Positions 50,361-58,551 of a stretch of DNA of 64,000 nucleotides are shown here, piece by piece. Where the stretch lies: the NCBI GenBank assembly GCA_002151545.1, contig CP021237.1, positions 806,001 through 870,000 on the forward strand, in the 5' to 3' direction. The position numbers and the translations under genes are program-made. Position 1 is the stretch's first letter. Each line of letters begins with the position of its first letter. Under the pieces are notes generated by a model. The model was not told where the DNA came from and did no database searches. It saw nothing but the letters and a program-made list of their open reading frames with translations. This DNA comes from Sphingobacteriaceae bacterium GW460-11-11-14-LB5. GTDB taxonomy: Bacteria; Bacteroidota; Bacteroidia; Sphingobacteriales; Sphingobacteriaceae.

Positions 50361-52310
50361 TTATCTCATCAGCATTACCCAGCCGGTATAGGTTTTAAAA
50401 TCTTTATTTAAATAAATGCTGTAATAATAGGTTGCCGGAGGAAGATCTTTTCCATTCATTTTACCATCCCAGGGCTTAAAGGTACCTGTACTTTGATATA
50501 CTAGCTGACCATAACGGTTGCTTACTCTTACAATCGGATTCGGGAAAGACGAAACAGTTGGAATATTCCAGGTATCGTTTACATTATCACCGTTCGGACT
50601 AAATGTGTTGGGAATGACTACTTTTGGATAAACCTTGATGAAAACCTCATCATTGCTACTGTTACAGCCTAAATTTGAACTGGCATGTAAAGTATAGGTA
50701 ATGTCTTCAGTTGGGGTAGCAATGGGATGGAGTTTGGTCGGGTCGTCAAGATAATCTGATGGTGTCCAATAATAACTGACGTTATCACCGCTTATTTTGC
50801 CATTTAAGGTGATGTTTTGTCCAGTTACGATCTTCTGATCTGTACCTGCATCAGCTTTTGCATTTTTATTTACATTGACGGTAATTTCTGCTTCAGCCGA
50901 ACATCGTCCGTCTGAAACCTCAACAGTATAGGTAGTTGTTTCAGTTGGTGAGGCTATTGGGTTTGCGATTTGAGGATCTGACAAACCTTTTGATGGGCGC
51001 CAAAGATAGGTTGAGCCACCTGACGCTTCTAACTGAACAGATTTACCTTCACAAATGCTTGCTGTTTGGATGTTGGTTATTGGGATTATTGGATCTAAAA
51101 CCTCAACAATTGTTGTTGCCGGAGATGTACACCCATTTGTAGTCACCTGAACAGTGTATGTACCTGCCATTAATTTGGTTGCATTGGCAATTGTTGGATT
51201 TTTCTCTGCAGAAAGAAATTGACCATCCGGACCATACCATTTATAACTTGTTCCGCCAGATGCATTTAGCTGGATGGTACCACCACTGCAAACTGGACTA
51301 ATATTTTCTGCTTTGGCTATTGGAAGTGGGTTTACCGTAACCTTTATCGGCTCCGATATTGCCCTGCAGTAAGTTCTGTCAATATTGCCATTCATAGCTG
51401 TAATTAACCGATATTGATAAGTGCCTGGTATTCGATTTGAAAAATCTATCGAAGCTTGTTTGGTGGTTTTGCCAACGATGTCAGTCCAGCCGCTACCCGT
51501 ATTTTCCTGCCATTGGTAAACTGCGTTTGCATAACCTGCAGTAATATTCGCATCTAAAATGAAATTGCTGGTATTTCCTTCACACATACTTAATAATGAG
51601 ACATTCGAGTTGAAAAATGGGGCGATGGCTGGACCGCAAGCTTGTACGGTGATATCATCCAAAGCAAAATCGTTGCCGCTATTTGTTGGTGTTCTGTTAA
51701 TGAGTTGTAAGGTTATGGTGGAGCTGTTGCCATTGGTAAAGTCGATAGAATATTGATGCCATGTAAGATCTGCGGGTACATTTCCGGTGGGTTGCTCGTT
51801 TAATACATTGCCATTGGGATCGGTGATCCGCAAGCTCATGTTTGGGGTTTGGGCATTGGCAGTCGGCGAATTTGCATTTAACACCCAGATTGATAAGCGC
51901 AAAATAGTATTTGGACAAAGATTATCCATTTGCTGCTCAAAAAATACAGTTTGCGTAGCAATTCCATCAATTAGAAGCATCAAACCATTAGGATCTCCGG
52001 TATGATCGGCATGCGGCTGCCAATAAATGGGGTATGGATTACCAGGAGTAGCAGGTGTTTTAACCAAGCCCGATTGGTTGGCCGTTAAATTACGTGGGCT
52101 TACTCCCGGAGGACCAACAAAAGTTGTATAAGTAGAGGCGCCTGGTGCATATTGTGCTAATGGGCCATACCAGCTATCTGTACTATTTCCCTGCCCAAAG
52201 GTTTGACTAATAAGCGGTGATCCGAAAGTCCCACTACAAAGCTGCGCTTTTGCAAAATTTGCAAACAGGAGGATAGTAAGAAAACATAACGCTTTTAATA
52301 GAGAGTGCAT
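50361..52310 (-). CDS. Exported PKD-like protein with gliding-motility-associated C-terminal domain
   Basis: The 649-residue protein has a signal peptide of 22 residues (ends AKAQ). The N-terminal half is a carbohydrate-binding-like beta-sandwich domain (LRLSIWVLNANSP ... ALDDITVQACGP). Three Ig/PKD-like domains with YTVQVTTNGCTS and YTVEVSDGRCSAEAEITV follow. The end, VVIPNTFSPNGDNVNDTWNIP then YGQLVYQSTGTFKPWDGKMNG, is the CHU_C/type B sorting domain recognised by the type IX secretion system. It is probably a surface or secreted adhesin or matrix protein. Confidence 0.88.
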   Translation of the reverse strand: MHSLLKALCFLTILLFANFAKAQLCSGTFGSPLISQTFGQGNSTDSWYGPLAQYAPGASTYTTFVGPPGVSPRNLTANQSGLVKTPATPGNPYPIYWQPHADHTGDPNGLMLLIDGIATQTVFFEQQMDNLCPNTILRLSIWVLNANSPTANAQTPNMSLRITDPNGNVLNEQPTGNVPADLTWHQYSIDFTNGNSSTITLQLINRTPTNSGNDFALDDITVQACGPAIAPFFNSNVSLLSMCEGNTSNFILDANITAGYANAVYQWQENTGSGWTDIVGKTTKQASIDFSNRIPGTYQYRLITAMNGNIDRTYCRAISEPIKVTVNPLPIAKAENISPVCSGGTIQLNASGGTSYKWYGPDGQFLSAEKNPTIANATKLMAGTYTVQVTTNGCTSPATTIVEVLDPIIPITNIQTASICEGKSVQLEASGGSTYLWRPSKGLSDPQIANPIASPTETTTYTVEVSDGRCSAEAEITVNVNKNAKADAGTDQKIVTGQNITLNGKISGDNVSYYWTPSDYLDDPTKLHPIATPTEDITYTLHASSNLGCNSSNDEVFIKVYPKVVIPNTFSPNGDNVNDTWNIPTVSSFPNPIVRVSNRYGQLVYQSTGTFKPWDGKMNGKDLPPATYYYSIYLNKDFKTYTGWVMLMR

Positions 52311-52388
52311 CTACTGGCTCAGGTTTATGCAATATTAAATAAATTTAGAATTTAAATTGCCATCAATAAGCAAAGTCACTCAGCAATA

Positions 52389-53405
52389 TTAGTTTAAACC
52401 ATTCAAAAACGCTACGGTATTTACATTATCTGCATAATCCCAAAGTTTTGGATGCTGGCTTTGACCAAAACCAAAAGTGTTTAAATTTAAAGGCAATTGG
52501 CTTATCACACACTGGATGTTCTCTAATTTATCCTTTAATTTATCTTCTACTTGCTGGAGGTTATCATATTCTTCATAAAAAAGAACGGCTAAAGGTGATG
52601 TTAGGCTTTCATCTTCTTTTAATAACAAAAAACCATTATCGAAGTGTTTAGCCGCATTAACGAGATAGATCGACTTATTGTAATCGTAGTTATTATTGTA
52701 TTTAAAGTGGTTAATAATTGGCTGAAAACTTTCTATGCCTTCGTAAAAATTAGCAATATGGTACCCTTTTGGGAAATAGATTTTAGAAACATTTCTACAG
52801 CCTAAACCAAAATAATCAAAAATATCGTTGCCCAGGTTTTGAATATCTTCGAAACTTTCCGAGCCATCTAAAACTGCAACACTGTTTCTGTTTTTTCGGA
52901 TAATGTTGGGTACTTTACTGAAATAATAATCAAAATAGCGTGATGAGTTATTGCTTCCGGTAGCGATAACAGCATCAAAGTCTTTTAAACGCTCCACATA
53001 TTCTATTCTATCTTCGAAAGATGGTTCTATTTTAATGAGTTCAGCAATTACAGCTTTAATTAATTTATCATCGGCTGAAGAAAGTTTGATTAAAGCAATA
53101 TTACCTGTGGCCAATACACTTAAAACATCATGCAAACCCACCAGTGGGATATTGCCTGCCAGGATTAAACCAACCTTTTTTGGGGATGTGCTAAACCTGA
53201 TCGATTTAAACCAAACCGTCAAATCGACATCATTTAACTGCTCAGCAAAAGATAAAATAGATTTTTTTATGTTTTCTGCAGTAAACCATGCATTAGTGCT
53301 TTCAGCACTATAAAACGCATTTCCTAGTATGTCAGTAGGGTTTGTAAGCAATTTACCTAGTTTGCTAAATGCGGTTATTGCTTTTTCTTGAGTTAATGCT
53401 GACAT
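52389..53405 (-). CDS. Acyl-CoA reductase (LuxC-like)
   Basis: The 338-residue protein matches acyl-CoA reductases of the LuxC/aldehyde dehydrogenase-like group: KKVGLILAGNIPLVGLHDVLSVLATGNIALIKLS is the cofactor domain, DAVIATGSNNSSRYFDYYF follows, and FDYFGLGCRNVSKIYFP contains the catalytic Cys. It would reduce an acyl-CoA to an aldehyde with NADPH. The natural acyl chain is unknown; there are no lux genes. It is divergent from a ferredoxin gene with a 78-base gap. Confidence 0.85.
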   Translation of the reverse strand: MSALTQEKAITAFSKLGKLLTNPTDILGNAFYSAESTNAWFTAENIKKSILSFAEQLNDVDLTVWFKSIRFSTSPKKVGLILAGNIPLVGLHDVLSVLATGNIALIKLSSADDKLIKAVIAELIKIEPSFEDRIEYVERLKDFDAVIATGSNNSSRYFDYYFSKVPNIIRKNRNSVAVLDGSESFEDIQNLGNDIFDYFGLGCRNVSKIYFPKGYHIANFYEGIESFQPIINHFKYNNNYDYNKSIYLVNAAKHFDNGFLLLKEDESLTSPLAVLFYEEYDNLQQVEDKLKDKLENIQCVISQLPLNLNTFGFGQSQHPKLWDYADNVNTVAFLNGLN

Positions 53406-53435
53406 ATTTAGAATTATTATTAAGTGATTATATAT

Positions 53436-53443
53436 TATATTTG
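53436..53443 (+). promoter_or_regulatory. -7 promoter box of the dicluster ferredoxin gene
   Basis: TATATTTG fits TAnnTTTG exactly and lies 40 bases before the ATG at 53484. Confidence 0.45.
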
Positions 53444-53483
53444 CATCGCAAAGGTAAACTAAGCAAAAGAATTAGACGAAAAC

Positions 53484-53834
53484 ATGGCGATTAAAATAAC
53501 AGATGAGTGTATAAATTGTGGGGCTTGCGAACCGGAATGTCCTAACAACGCAATTTACGATGCCGGTACTGCATGGCGTTTTTCTGATGGTACTAACTTA
53601 AATGGTATCATTGATTTTGGTAATCAACAAATTGAAGCTGATGCCGCTCAGGAAGCAGTTTCTGATGAAGTTTATTACATTGTATCCGACAAGTGTACAG
53701 AATGTAAGGGCTTTCATGATGAGCCTCAGTGTGCGGCAGTTTGCCCGGTTGATTGTTGTGTAGATGACGAAGACATCCGCGAAACAGAAGAAGAATTATT
53801 GGCTAAAAAAGCCTGGTTACACCAGGAAGGATAA
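53484..53834 (+). CDS. Dicluster 4Fe-4S ferredoxin
   Basis: The 116-residue protein has two 4Fe-4S motifs: CINCGACEPECP near residue 9, and KCTECKGFHDEPQCAAVCPVDCC later, in which an insertion separates the second and third Cys. This is the type of bacterial ferredoxin with an extended second motif. It acts as a low-potential electron carrier. Divergence from the acyl-CoA reductase gene may mean shared regulation but not a shared reaction. Confidence 0.88.
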   Translation: MAIKITDECINCGACEPECPNNAIYDAGTAWRFSDGTNLNGIIDFGNQQIEADAAQEAVSDEVYYIVSDKCTECKGFHDEPQCAAVCPVDCCVDDEDIRETEEELLAKKAWLHQEG

Positions 53835-53857
53835 GCCTTTATTAAATATTTACAAGG

Positions 53858-53886
53858 AAAGTCTCGCATAATGTGAGACTTTTTTG
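53858..53886 (+). terminator. Intrinsic terminator after ferredoxin gene
   Basis: Arms AAAGTCTCGCAT and ATGTGAGACTTT (one mismatch) are followed by T6, 24 bases past the stop codon. Confidence 0.85.
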
Positions 53887-54157
53887 TTTAAGAGAATTGG
53901 AGGTTTTCAGTTTGCCGTTTTCAGTTAGCAGTTTGCAATTTAGCTAAAACAGACTCACAAATTAACAAGGAGGTGTTTTTCTGTCATGCTAACTTACAAA
54001 TGACAATGTTCAATGCCATCACTAAACCTTAATGTTCTTAACTTCTTAATGGTCAAAGATTGAAACAGCAACTAATAAGGAATAAAGCAGTTTTCAGTAA
54101 GCAGTTTGCAATTGGCAGTTTAAAGTTACCATAACTAATGGCTAATGAACCAATGAA
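53887..54157. repeat. CAGTTT-type degenerate repeat tracts
   Basis: About 270 bases between a terminator and the Usp gene contain no gene. Two tracts of the CAGTTTGCAATT / TTTTCAGTTAGCAG family occur at about 53906-53942 and 54090-54124, and a CTAATGAACCAATGAACTAATC tract abuts the Usp stop at about 54138-54160. Confidence 0.65.
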
Positions 54158-54610
54158 CTAATCTACATCACATTTATTCGGGATAATCAAAACAGGGCAG
54201 GCAGATTTACGTGCTACGTGTTCCGCAACGCTACCCATTAAAAAGTGATACAAACCCGTACGGCCATAAGTACCGATTACAATTAAATCAGATCCCCACT
54301 CATCAGATTGCTGAATAATGCCATGTGCTGCGGTATCAACAATACTTAAATATGTGGTTTTTGCACCTTTACTGTATTTGGTCTCCATTTCTTTCAGCAG
54401 AATATGGCTGTTCTCTTCGCTGTTATCATAAGTTTCCAAAAAAACCGGTGCCAGGGTTAAATCAGGATTTACATTAGCCGGGATAGGTTCGATAATATTA
54501 ACCAAAGCTACTTCTGCTCCAAATTTTTCAGCCATGTCGTAACCGGCTTTTGCCGCTTTTTCTGAGCAGGTACTATTATCAACGGCAATTAATATTTTTT
54601 TAAAATTCAT
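54158..54610 (-). CDS. Universal stress protein (single UspA domain)
   Basis: The 150-residue protein is a single UspA module: KKILIAVDNSTCSEKAAKAGYDMAE, VALVNIIEPIP and the nucleotide-binding end VIGTYGRTGLYHFLMGSVAEHVARKSACPVLIIP, with the G-x-x-G-x(9)-G-S pattern of ATP-binding Usps. The open frame continues upstream to 54778 but lacks family similarity there and overlaps the promoter region of the NlpC gene; the ATG at 54610 is used. It differs from the tandem Usp at 42383. Confidence 0.88.
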   Translation of the reverse strand: MNFKKILIAVDNSTCSEKAAKAGYDMAEKFGAEVALVNIIEPIPANVNPDLTLAPVFLETYDNSEENSHILLKEMETKYSKGAKTTYLSIVDTAAHGIIQQSDEWGSDLIVIGTYGRTGLYHFLMGSVAEHVARKSACPVLIIPNKCDVD

Positions 54611-54720
54611 GGCGAGCATATTTAAAAGGTGATCATCATAAAAATAACAAATTTGCAGGCAAAATGTTAGGCAATGGATGTATTTTATTAGTTTTACAAT
54701 AGTTTCACGAGCATATTTAA

Positions 54721-55506
54721 ATGGAAAATCAATACGGTATTTGCAGGGTTGCTGTAGCACCCTTAAGAGCTGATGCATCAGATAAAGCAGAAATTGTTTC
54801 GCAATTGTTATTCGGCGATCATGTAGAAGTTATTCAGAAGGAAGATCGCTGGTGGCTCATTCAAAATGGCTATGATGGTTATAAGGGTTGGATGGATTTC
54901 AGACAATTGGCTCCGATTTCAGAAAACCAGTTTGCAGCAATGCACGATTGTAAATTACTTGCTCCGCTCAGCTTCAATAATGTGTTAACCGCGGCCGATG
55001 GAAGTTCGTATCATTTAAGTCCGGCAAGTAACCTCCCTTTTTTAAAAGATGGTTCTTGTTATGCAGGTGAAGAAAAATTTAAAGTGAATTTCGAAGCATA
55101 CGATAATAGTGCTGTTAATTTTACTGATCAGGTAACCGAAACAGCTAAATTCTTTCAAAACATTCCATATTTATGGGGCGGAAGGCATTTGTTTGGCTTA
55201 GATTGCTCTGGTTTTGTACAAACCGTATTTAAAATGTTAGGCATTAAGTTAAATCGCGATGCTTCACAACAGGCAGAACAAGGCGAATTAGTGGGCTTTC
55301 TGGCCGAATGTAAAGCCGGTGATGTTGCTTTTTTTGATAACGATGAAGGCCGGATTACCCATGTGGGCATTATGTTGAGCCCGAATGAAATTATCCACTC
55401 CTCAGCAAAGGTTAAAATTGATCCGATTGATGACCAGGGGATTTTTAATAAAGAACTGGGTAAATATTCTCACAAGCTGAGAATTATTAAACGCTTTGTG
55501 GAATAG
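54721..55506 (+). CDS. NlpC/P60 peptidase with SH3-like domain
   Basis: The 261-residue protein has an N-terminal SH3b domain (APLRADASDKAEIVSQLLFGDHVEV) and a C-terminal NlpC/P60 cysteine peptidase: PYLWGGRHLFGLDCSGFVQ (catalytic Cys162), AGDVAFFDNDEGRITHVGIML (His214) and IIHSS. This is like dipeptidyl peptidase VI/YkfC, which cuts gamma-D-Glu-diamino acid bonds in muropeptides. There is no signal peptide, so it probably recycles cell-wall peptides in the cytoplasm. Divergent from the Usp gene. Confidence 0.87.
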   Translation: MENQYGICRVAVAPLRADASDKAEIVSQLLFGDHVEVIQKEDRWWLIQNGYDGYKGWMDFRQLAPISENQFAAMHDCKLLAPLSFNNVLTAADGSSYHLSPASNLPFLKDGSCYAGEEKFKVNFEAYDNSAVNFTDQVTETAKFFQNIPYLWGGRHLFGLDCSGFVQTVFKMLGIKLNRDASQQAEQGELVGFLAECKAGDVAFFDNDEGRITHVGIMLSPNEIIHSSAKVKIDPIDDQGIFNKELGKYSHKLRIIKRFVE

Positions 55507-55521
55507 TAGGGGATAAAGCGA

Positions 55522-55590
55522 CCTCACCCTGGATTTATTTCAGGGTCTTTATTATATCAGGAAAGATGCTGAACTAAATTCAGCATGACG
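55522..55590. repeat. Paired-hairpin repeat, copy A
   Basis: ACCCTGGATTTATTTCAGGGT followed by ATGCTGAACTAAATTCAGCAT (arms 55566-55573 and 55579-55586) then GACG. The same pair of hairpins, in the same order, recurs at 62192-62255 inside the his operon. Confidence 0.8.
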
Positions 55591-55613
55591 ATAGCTTATC
55601 GATATTACAATAA

Positions 55614-56513
55614 CTAGCCTTCCATTTCCCAAATCATTACCTGTCTGTCGTCTCCAGTAGAAATGAGGCATTTACCATCGTGGCTCCAGATAATTTTATT
55701 AATAGAATGGGTATGACCGGTACCTGCCTTTTCTAAGCTTAAAATCTTGTACAATTTAAAATTTTCTGCATCCCACAGTTTAATGCTTTTATCCTGACTG
55801 CTTGTAGCGAAATAGGGAAGGGAAGGATGAAAGGCAATGTCGTAGACAGTAAACATGTGCGCCGGAACGGTTTCCCTAAGTTCGTAATTGGGCAGATCCC
55901 ATATTTTTAATTGGGCATCCCTGCTTCCCGAAATCAGGTATTTACCCGTTGGATGATAAGCCAAAGAAGTAACAGGTAATGAATGTCCTTCCAGAGATTG
56001 TTTTAAGCTGTAGTCTGCGAGGTTATAAATCCTGATCAGATGATCCTTACAACCAAAAGCCACTTCGCTTTCATTAGGTGTAATGGCAATGGCCCTAACC
56101 GTATCATAGGCCACCTGAAAACGGTAGATCTCCGTGAAATCGTTCAGCGACCAAACCGCAACCGTTCCATCTTCGCCGGTGGTTAAAAGTTCATTTTTAC
56201 CTTTTACCGTTTGTATGTTGAAAATGGGTTTGGTATGCGCATTTATTCTGGCAATTACTTTCTGATCATTGAAGTCATAAACGCTAAAAGCACCACTACG
56301 TTCTCCAATAAATAATTGCTTATTGTAATAATGTAAACAATAAACCGAGCTCTGTACTGGCATTTTCACCTTTACAAAAGCCATGGTATGTAATGACCAC
56401 TCTACAACACCCTTATCGTTCCCTGCGCTAAAAAATATACCATCCTCATCCGAATTGGCTAAAGCGTAAACAGGGTTTTGGTGTCCGGGAAGGGTTTGTA
56501 GGTGTTTGAGCAT
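55614..56513 (-). CDS. WD40 repeat beta-propeller protein
   Basis: The 299-residue protein has about seven WD repeats of about 40 residues, many ending in W-x-x-x/IWD-type dipeptides, for example GTVAVWSLNDF, DAQLKIWDLPNY, DKSIKLWDAENF and DDRQVMIWEME. It is a cytoplasmic propeller with no signal peptide, a likely scaffold. It lies at the 3' end of the his operon in the same direction, 82 bases after hisI, across a TTTAGGGTTTAAGG-type run. A link with histidine synthesis is not indicated by sequence. Confidence 0.82.
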   Translation of the reverse strand: MLKHLQTLPGHQNPVYALANSDEDGIFFSAGNDKGVVEWSLHTMAFVKVKMPVQSSVYCLHYYNKQLFIGERSGAFSVYDFNDQKVIARINAHTKPIFNIQTVKGKNELLTTGEDGTVAVWSLNDFTEIYRFQVAYDTVRAIAITPNESEVAFGCKDHLIRIYNLADYSLKQSLEGHSLPVTSLAYHPTGKYLISGSRDAQLKIWDLPNYELRETVPAHMFTVYDIAFHPSLPYFATSSQDKSIKLWDAENFKLYKILSLEKAGTGHTHSINKIIWSHDGKCLISTGDDRQVMIWEMEG

Positions 56514-56515
56514 TT

Positions 56516-56595
56516 CTTGAGGTTTAGGGTTTAAGGTTTAGGCTATAAGGTTAGGCAGCTAGCACCTTAAACCTTAGGCCTTTTACCTCAAACCT
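56516..56595. repeat. Telomere-like degenerate repeat
   Basis: AGGTTTAGGGTTTAAGG, GGTTTAGG and on the other side CCTTAAACCTTAGGCC, CCTCAAACC: a low-complexity run of GGTTTAGG words, with inverted relation between its two halves, located between hisI and the WD40 gene. Confidence 0.7.
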
Positions 56596-57198
56596 TTATT
56601 GGTGTCTTTTTTCTAAATTCTTAGCTATATCCTGGATAGATAAGCCTTTTTCTTTCAATAAAAACAATAGGTGAAAAACAAGATCTGATGCTTCTCCAAT
56701 GAGTTCTTCTTCCGTTTCAGCAAGTGCAGCAATAACCGTTTCTACACCTTCTTCCCCAACTTTTTGGGCAATCTTATTCAAACCTTTGTTGCGCATTTTG
56801 TTGATATAAGATCCTTCAACGGGGTTTTCGTATCGATCGTTGATGATGTTTTCGAGTTCGAAAATGAAATTCTGGTTGTAATCCGTTTTAAAACAGCTGC
56901 GGCTACCTGTATGGCAGGTTGGACCAACAGCGTCGGCTTTAATCAGGATTGTATCATGATCACAATCTACAAAAAGCTCTTTTACATAAAGAAAATTGTT
57001 GCTGGTTTCACCTTTAGTCCAAAGGCGGTTTTTAGAGCGTGAGAAGAATGTTACTTTGCCTTCGGCCTGTGTTTTTTCCAGCGCTTCGGCATTCATATAG
57101 CCCAGCATTAAAACCTCCAAAGTTTTGTAATCCTGAATGATTACAGGGAGTAAGCCAGCTGTTTTATCCCAATCAAGAGATGATGTATCGATATTCAT
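56596..57198 (-). CDS. hisI: Bifunctional phosphoribosyl-AMP cyclohydrolase / phosphoribosyl-ATP pyrophosphatase
   Basis: The 200-residue protein fuses HisI and HisE, carrying out steps two and three of histidine synthesis. The first domain has VTFFSRSKNRLWTKGETSNN and DCDHDTILIKADAVGPTCHTGSRSCF, with zinc Cys/His residues; the second (about residues 105-200) has the KVGEEGVETVIAAL and LIGEASDLVFHLLFLL helices of HisE. The ATG at 57198 is used; an upstream GTG at 57228 would begin inside an inverted repeat (MPRNDGNIIK is translated repeat). Confidence 0.95.
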   Translation of the reverse strand: MNIDTSSLDWDKTAGLLPVIIQDYKTLEVLMLGYMNAEALEKTQAEGKVTFFSRSKNRLWTKGETSNNFLYVKELFVDCDHDTILIKADAVGPTCHTGSRSCFKTDYNQNFIFELENIINDRYENPVEGSYINKMRNKGLNKIAQKVGEEGVETVIAALAETEEELIGEASDLVFHLLFLLKEKGLSIQDIAKNLEKRHQ

Positions 57199-57212
57199 TT
57201 TTATGATGTTTC

Positions 57213-57298
57213 CGTCATTGCGAGGCACGAAGCAATCTTACTACTTTTGCAGGTTTCGAACCCATAGCATTAGGATTGCTTCGTGCCTCGCAATGACG
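57213..57298. repeat. MITE-like inverted repeat between hisF and hisI
   Basis: Two perfect 25-base arms (57213-57237 and 57274-57298), beginning CGTCATTGCGAGGCACGAAG and ending with the complement, flank a 36-base centre. The family of CGTCATTGCGAGG repeats is widespread in bacteria. No ORF. It lies in the 109-base gap of the his operon. Confidence 0.92.
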
Positions 57299-57307
57299 AG
57301 TTAACTA

Positions 57308-58504
57308 TTATATTCTTACCGGAATGTTATTCCTTTTTAATTCTTGTTTTAAATCAGGGATCAGGATTTCGCCGTAATGAAATACCGAAGCTGCAAGTGC
57401 GGCATCAACATTGGCTTTTTGAAAAACCTCGGTAAAATGCGCCATGTTGCCTGCTCCACCTGATGCTATAATCGGGATATTGATCATTTGGTTTACTTTA
57501 CTAAGCAATCCACAATCAAAACCAGCTTTGGTACCATCGTGATCCATCGAAGTTAAGAGGATTTCTCCTGCGCCTAAATCTTCTGCCTGTTTAATCCAGT
57601 TTTCGGTTTCCAGCTCGGTAATTAGCCTTCCTCCATTTAAGTGAACCATGTTTTTACCATCCACATATTTGGTGTCGACAGCTAAAACCACAAATTGTAC
57701 CCCGAAAGTTTTAGCGAGGTCTTCAATTAACTTTGGATTTCTAACCGCGGCCGAATTGATACTGATTTTATCTGCACCCGCATTTAATAAAGCTTCGGCA
57801 TCAGCAATTTCGGTTATTCCCCCGCCAATGGTAAAAGGAATGTTTAATTGCCTCGCAACCGATTTAACCATTTCAATCATCGTTTTACGACGCTCGTGCG
57901 TAGCCGTAATATCCAGGAAAACCAATTCGTCGGCACCTTGTTGTGCATATTGCGCCGCCAATTCAACCGGATCACCAGCATCGCGTAAATCAACAAAGTT
58001 TACACCTTTTACCGTACGGCCATCTTTAACGTCTAAACAAGGGATTATTCTTTTACTAAGCCCCCCGCCCCCTAAAGGGGGAGATGCAAATTGCTTAGCC
58101 TGTATGGCTTCTTTTATCTTTTCCAAAACTGAGTCTAAATTATTGTAAAGTTCAGCGTTTTTAAATCTAATTACCCTAATCCCAAATTGCTCCAGAGCTT
58201 TTTGCCTTTCAATATCATTATTGAGGACTTCTGGCAGGTCATGAATGCTCCCGTCTAATTCAATGATTAATTTTGCTTCATGACAGTAAAAATCAGCTAT
58301 AAAGTATGAAATAGGGTGTTGTCTTCTAAATTTAACGCCTAATTGCTTGTTACTGATTACTTGCCATAGTAAATTTTCGGCTTCAGTGACCTTATTTCTT
58401 AAGCGTTTCGCATTTTCAAAAATTATATGTGACGCACCATAAAACATATTGGGCTCATTAACTTGTAAAAAATCAAAATCGTCCTCATATATTTCGTAGT
58501 TCAT
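57308..58504 (-). CDS. hisF: DUF559 nuclease domain fused to imidazole glycerol phosphate synthase HisF
   Basis: One continuous 398-residue frame joins two unrelated proteins. Residues 1-139 are a complete DUF559/Vsr-like domain ([51 protein letters not shown]). Residues 140-148 (SPPLGGGG) are translated from a GC-rich hairpin. Residues 149-398 are a full HisF barrel ([13 protein letters not shown] with catalytic Asp, [16 protein letters not shown] with the second Asp, IIASGGAG). HisF has no ATG, GTG or TTG of its own until well inside the barrel, so it can only be made as this fusion or by non-standard initiation. HisF makes IGP and AICAR with ammonia from HisH. Confidence 0.93.
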   Translation of the reverse strand: MNYEIYEDDFDFLQVNEPNMFYGASHIIFENAKRLRNKVTEAENLLWQVISNKQLGVKFRRQHPISYFIADFYCHEAKLIIELDGSIHDLPEVLNNDIERQKALEQFGIRVIRFKNAELYNNLDSVLEKIKEAIQAKQFASPPLGGGGLSKRIIPCLDVKDGRTVKGVNFVDLRDAGDPVELAAQYAQQGADELVFLDITATHERRKTMIEMVKSVARQLNIPFTIGGGITEIADAEALLNAGADKISINSAAVRNPKLIEDLAKTFGVQFVVLAVDTKYVDGKNMVHLNGGRLITELETENWIKQAEDLGAGEILLTSMDHDGTKAGFDCGLLSKVNQMINIPIIASGGAGNMAHFTEVFQKANVDAALAASVFHYGEILIPDLKQELKRNNIPVRI

Positions 58505-58551
58505 CTTTTGTTGATGCTATTAGCTCCCCCTTCAGGGGGCTGGGGGGGTTA
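58057..58551. mobile_element. DUF559-bearing hairpin-ended element inserted at the hisA/hisF junction
   Basis: The right end reads GGGGGGGTTA, the TTA being the complement of the hisA stop TAA, with hairpin CCCCCTTCAGGGGG just inside (58526-58539). The left end reads TAAGCCCCCCG, with hairpin CCCCCTAAAGGGGG just inside (about 58068-58081). The two ends are inverted copies and flank the DUF559 coding part, which lies between its own ATG at 58504 and the hisF codon 2. Ends are built like those at 59891-60001 and 5558-7077. No transposase and no target duplication were identified. Confidence 0.7.

Noticed and set aside
54611..54778. Longer version of the single Usp gene
   Set aside because: The added 56 residues lack Usp similarity and overlap the divergent NlpC/P60 gene start.
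57199..57228. GTG start giving hisI ten extra residues
   Set aside because: The ten residues are translated from the arm of an inverted repeat; the ATG at 57198 matches family starts.
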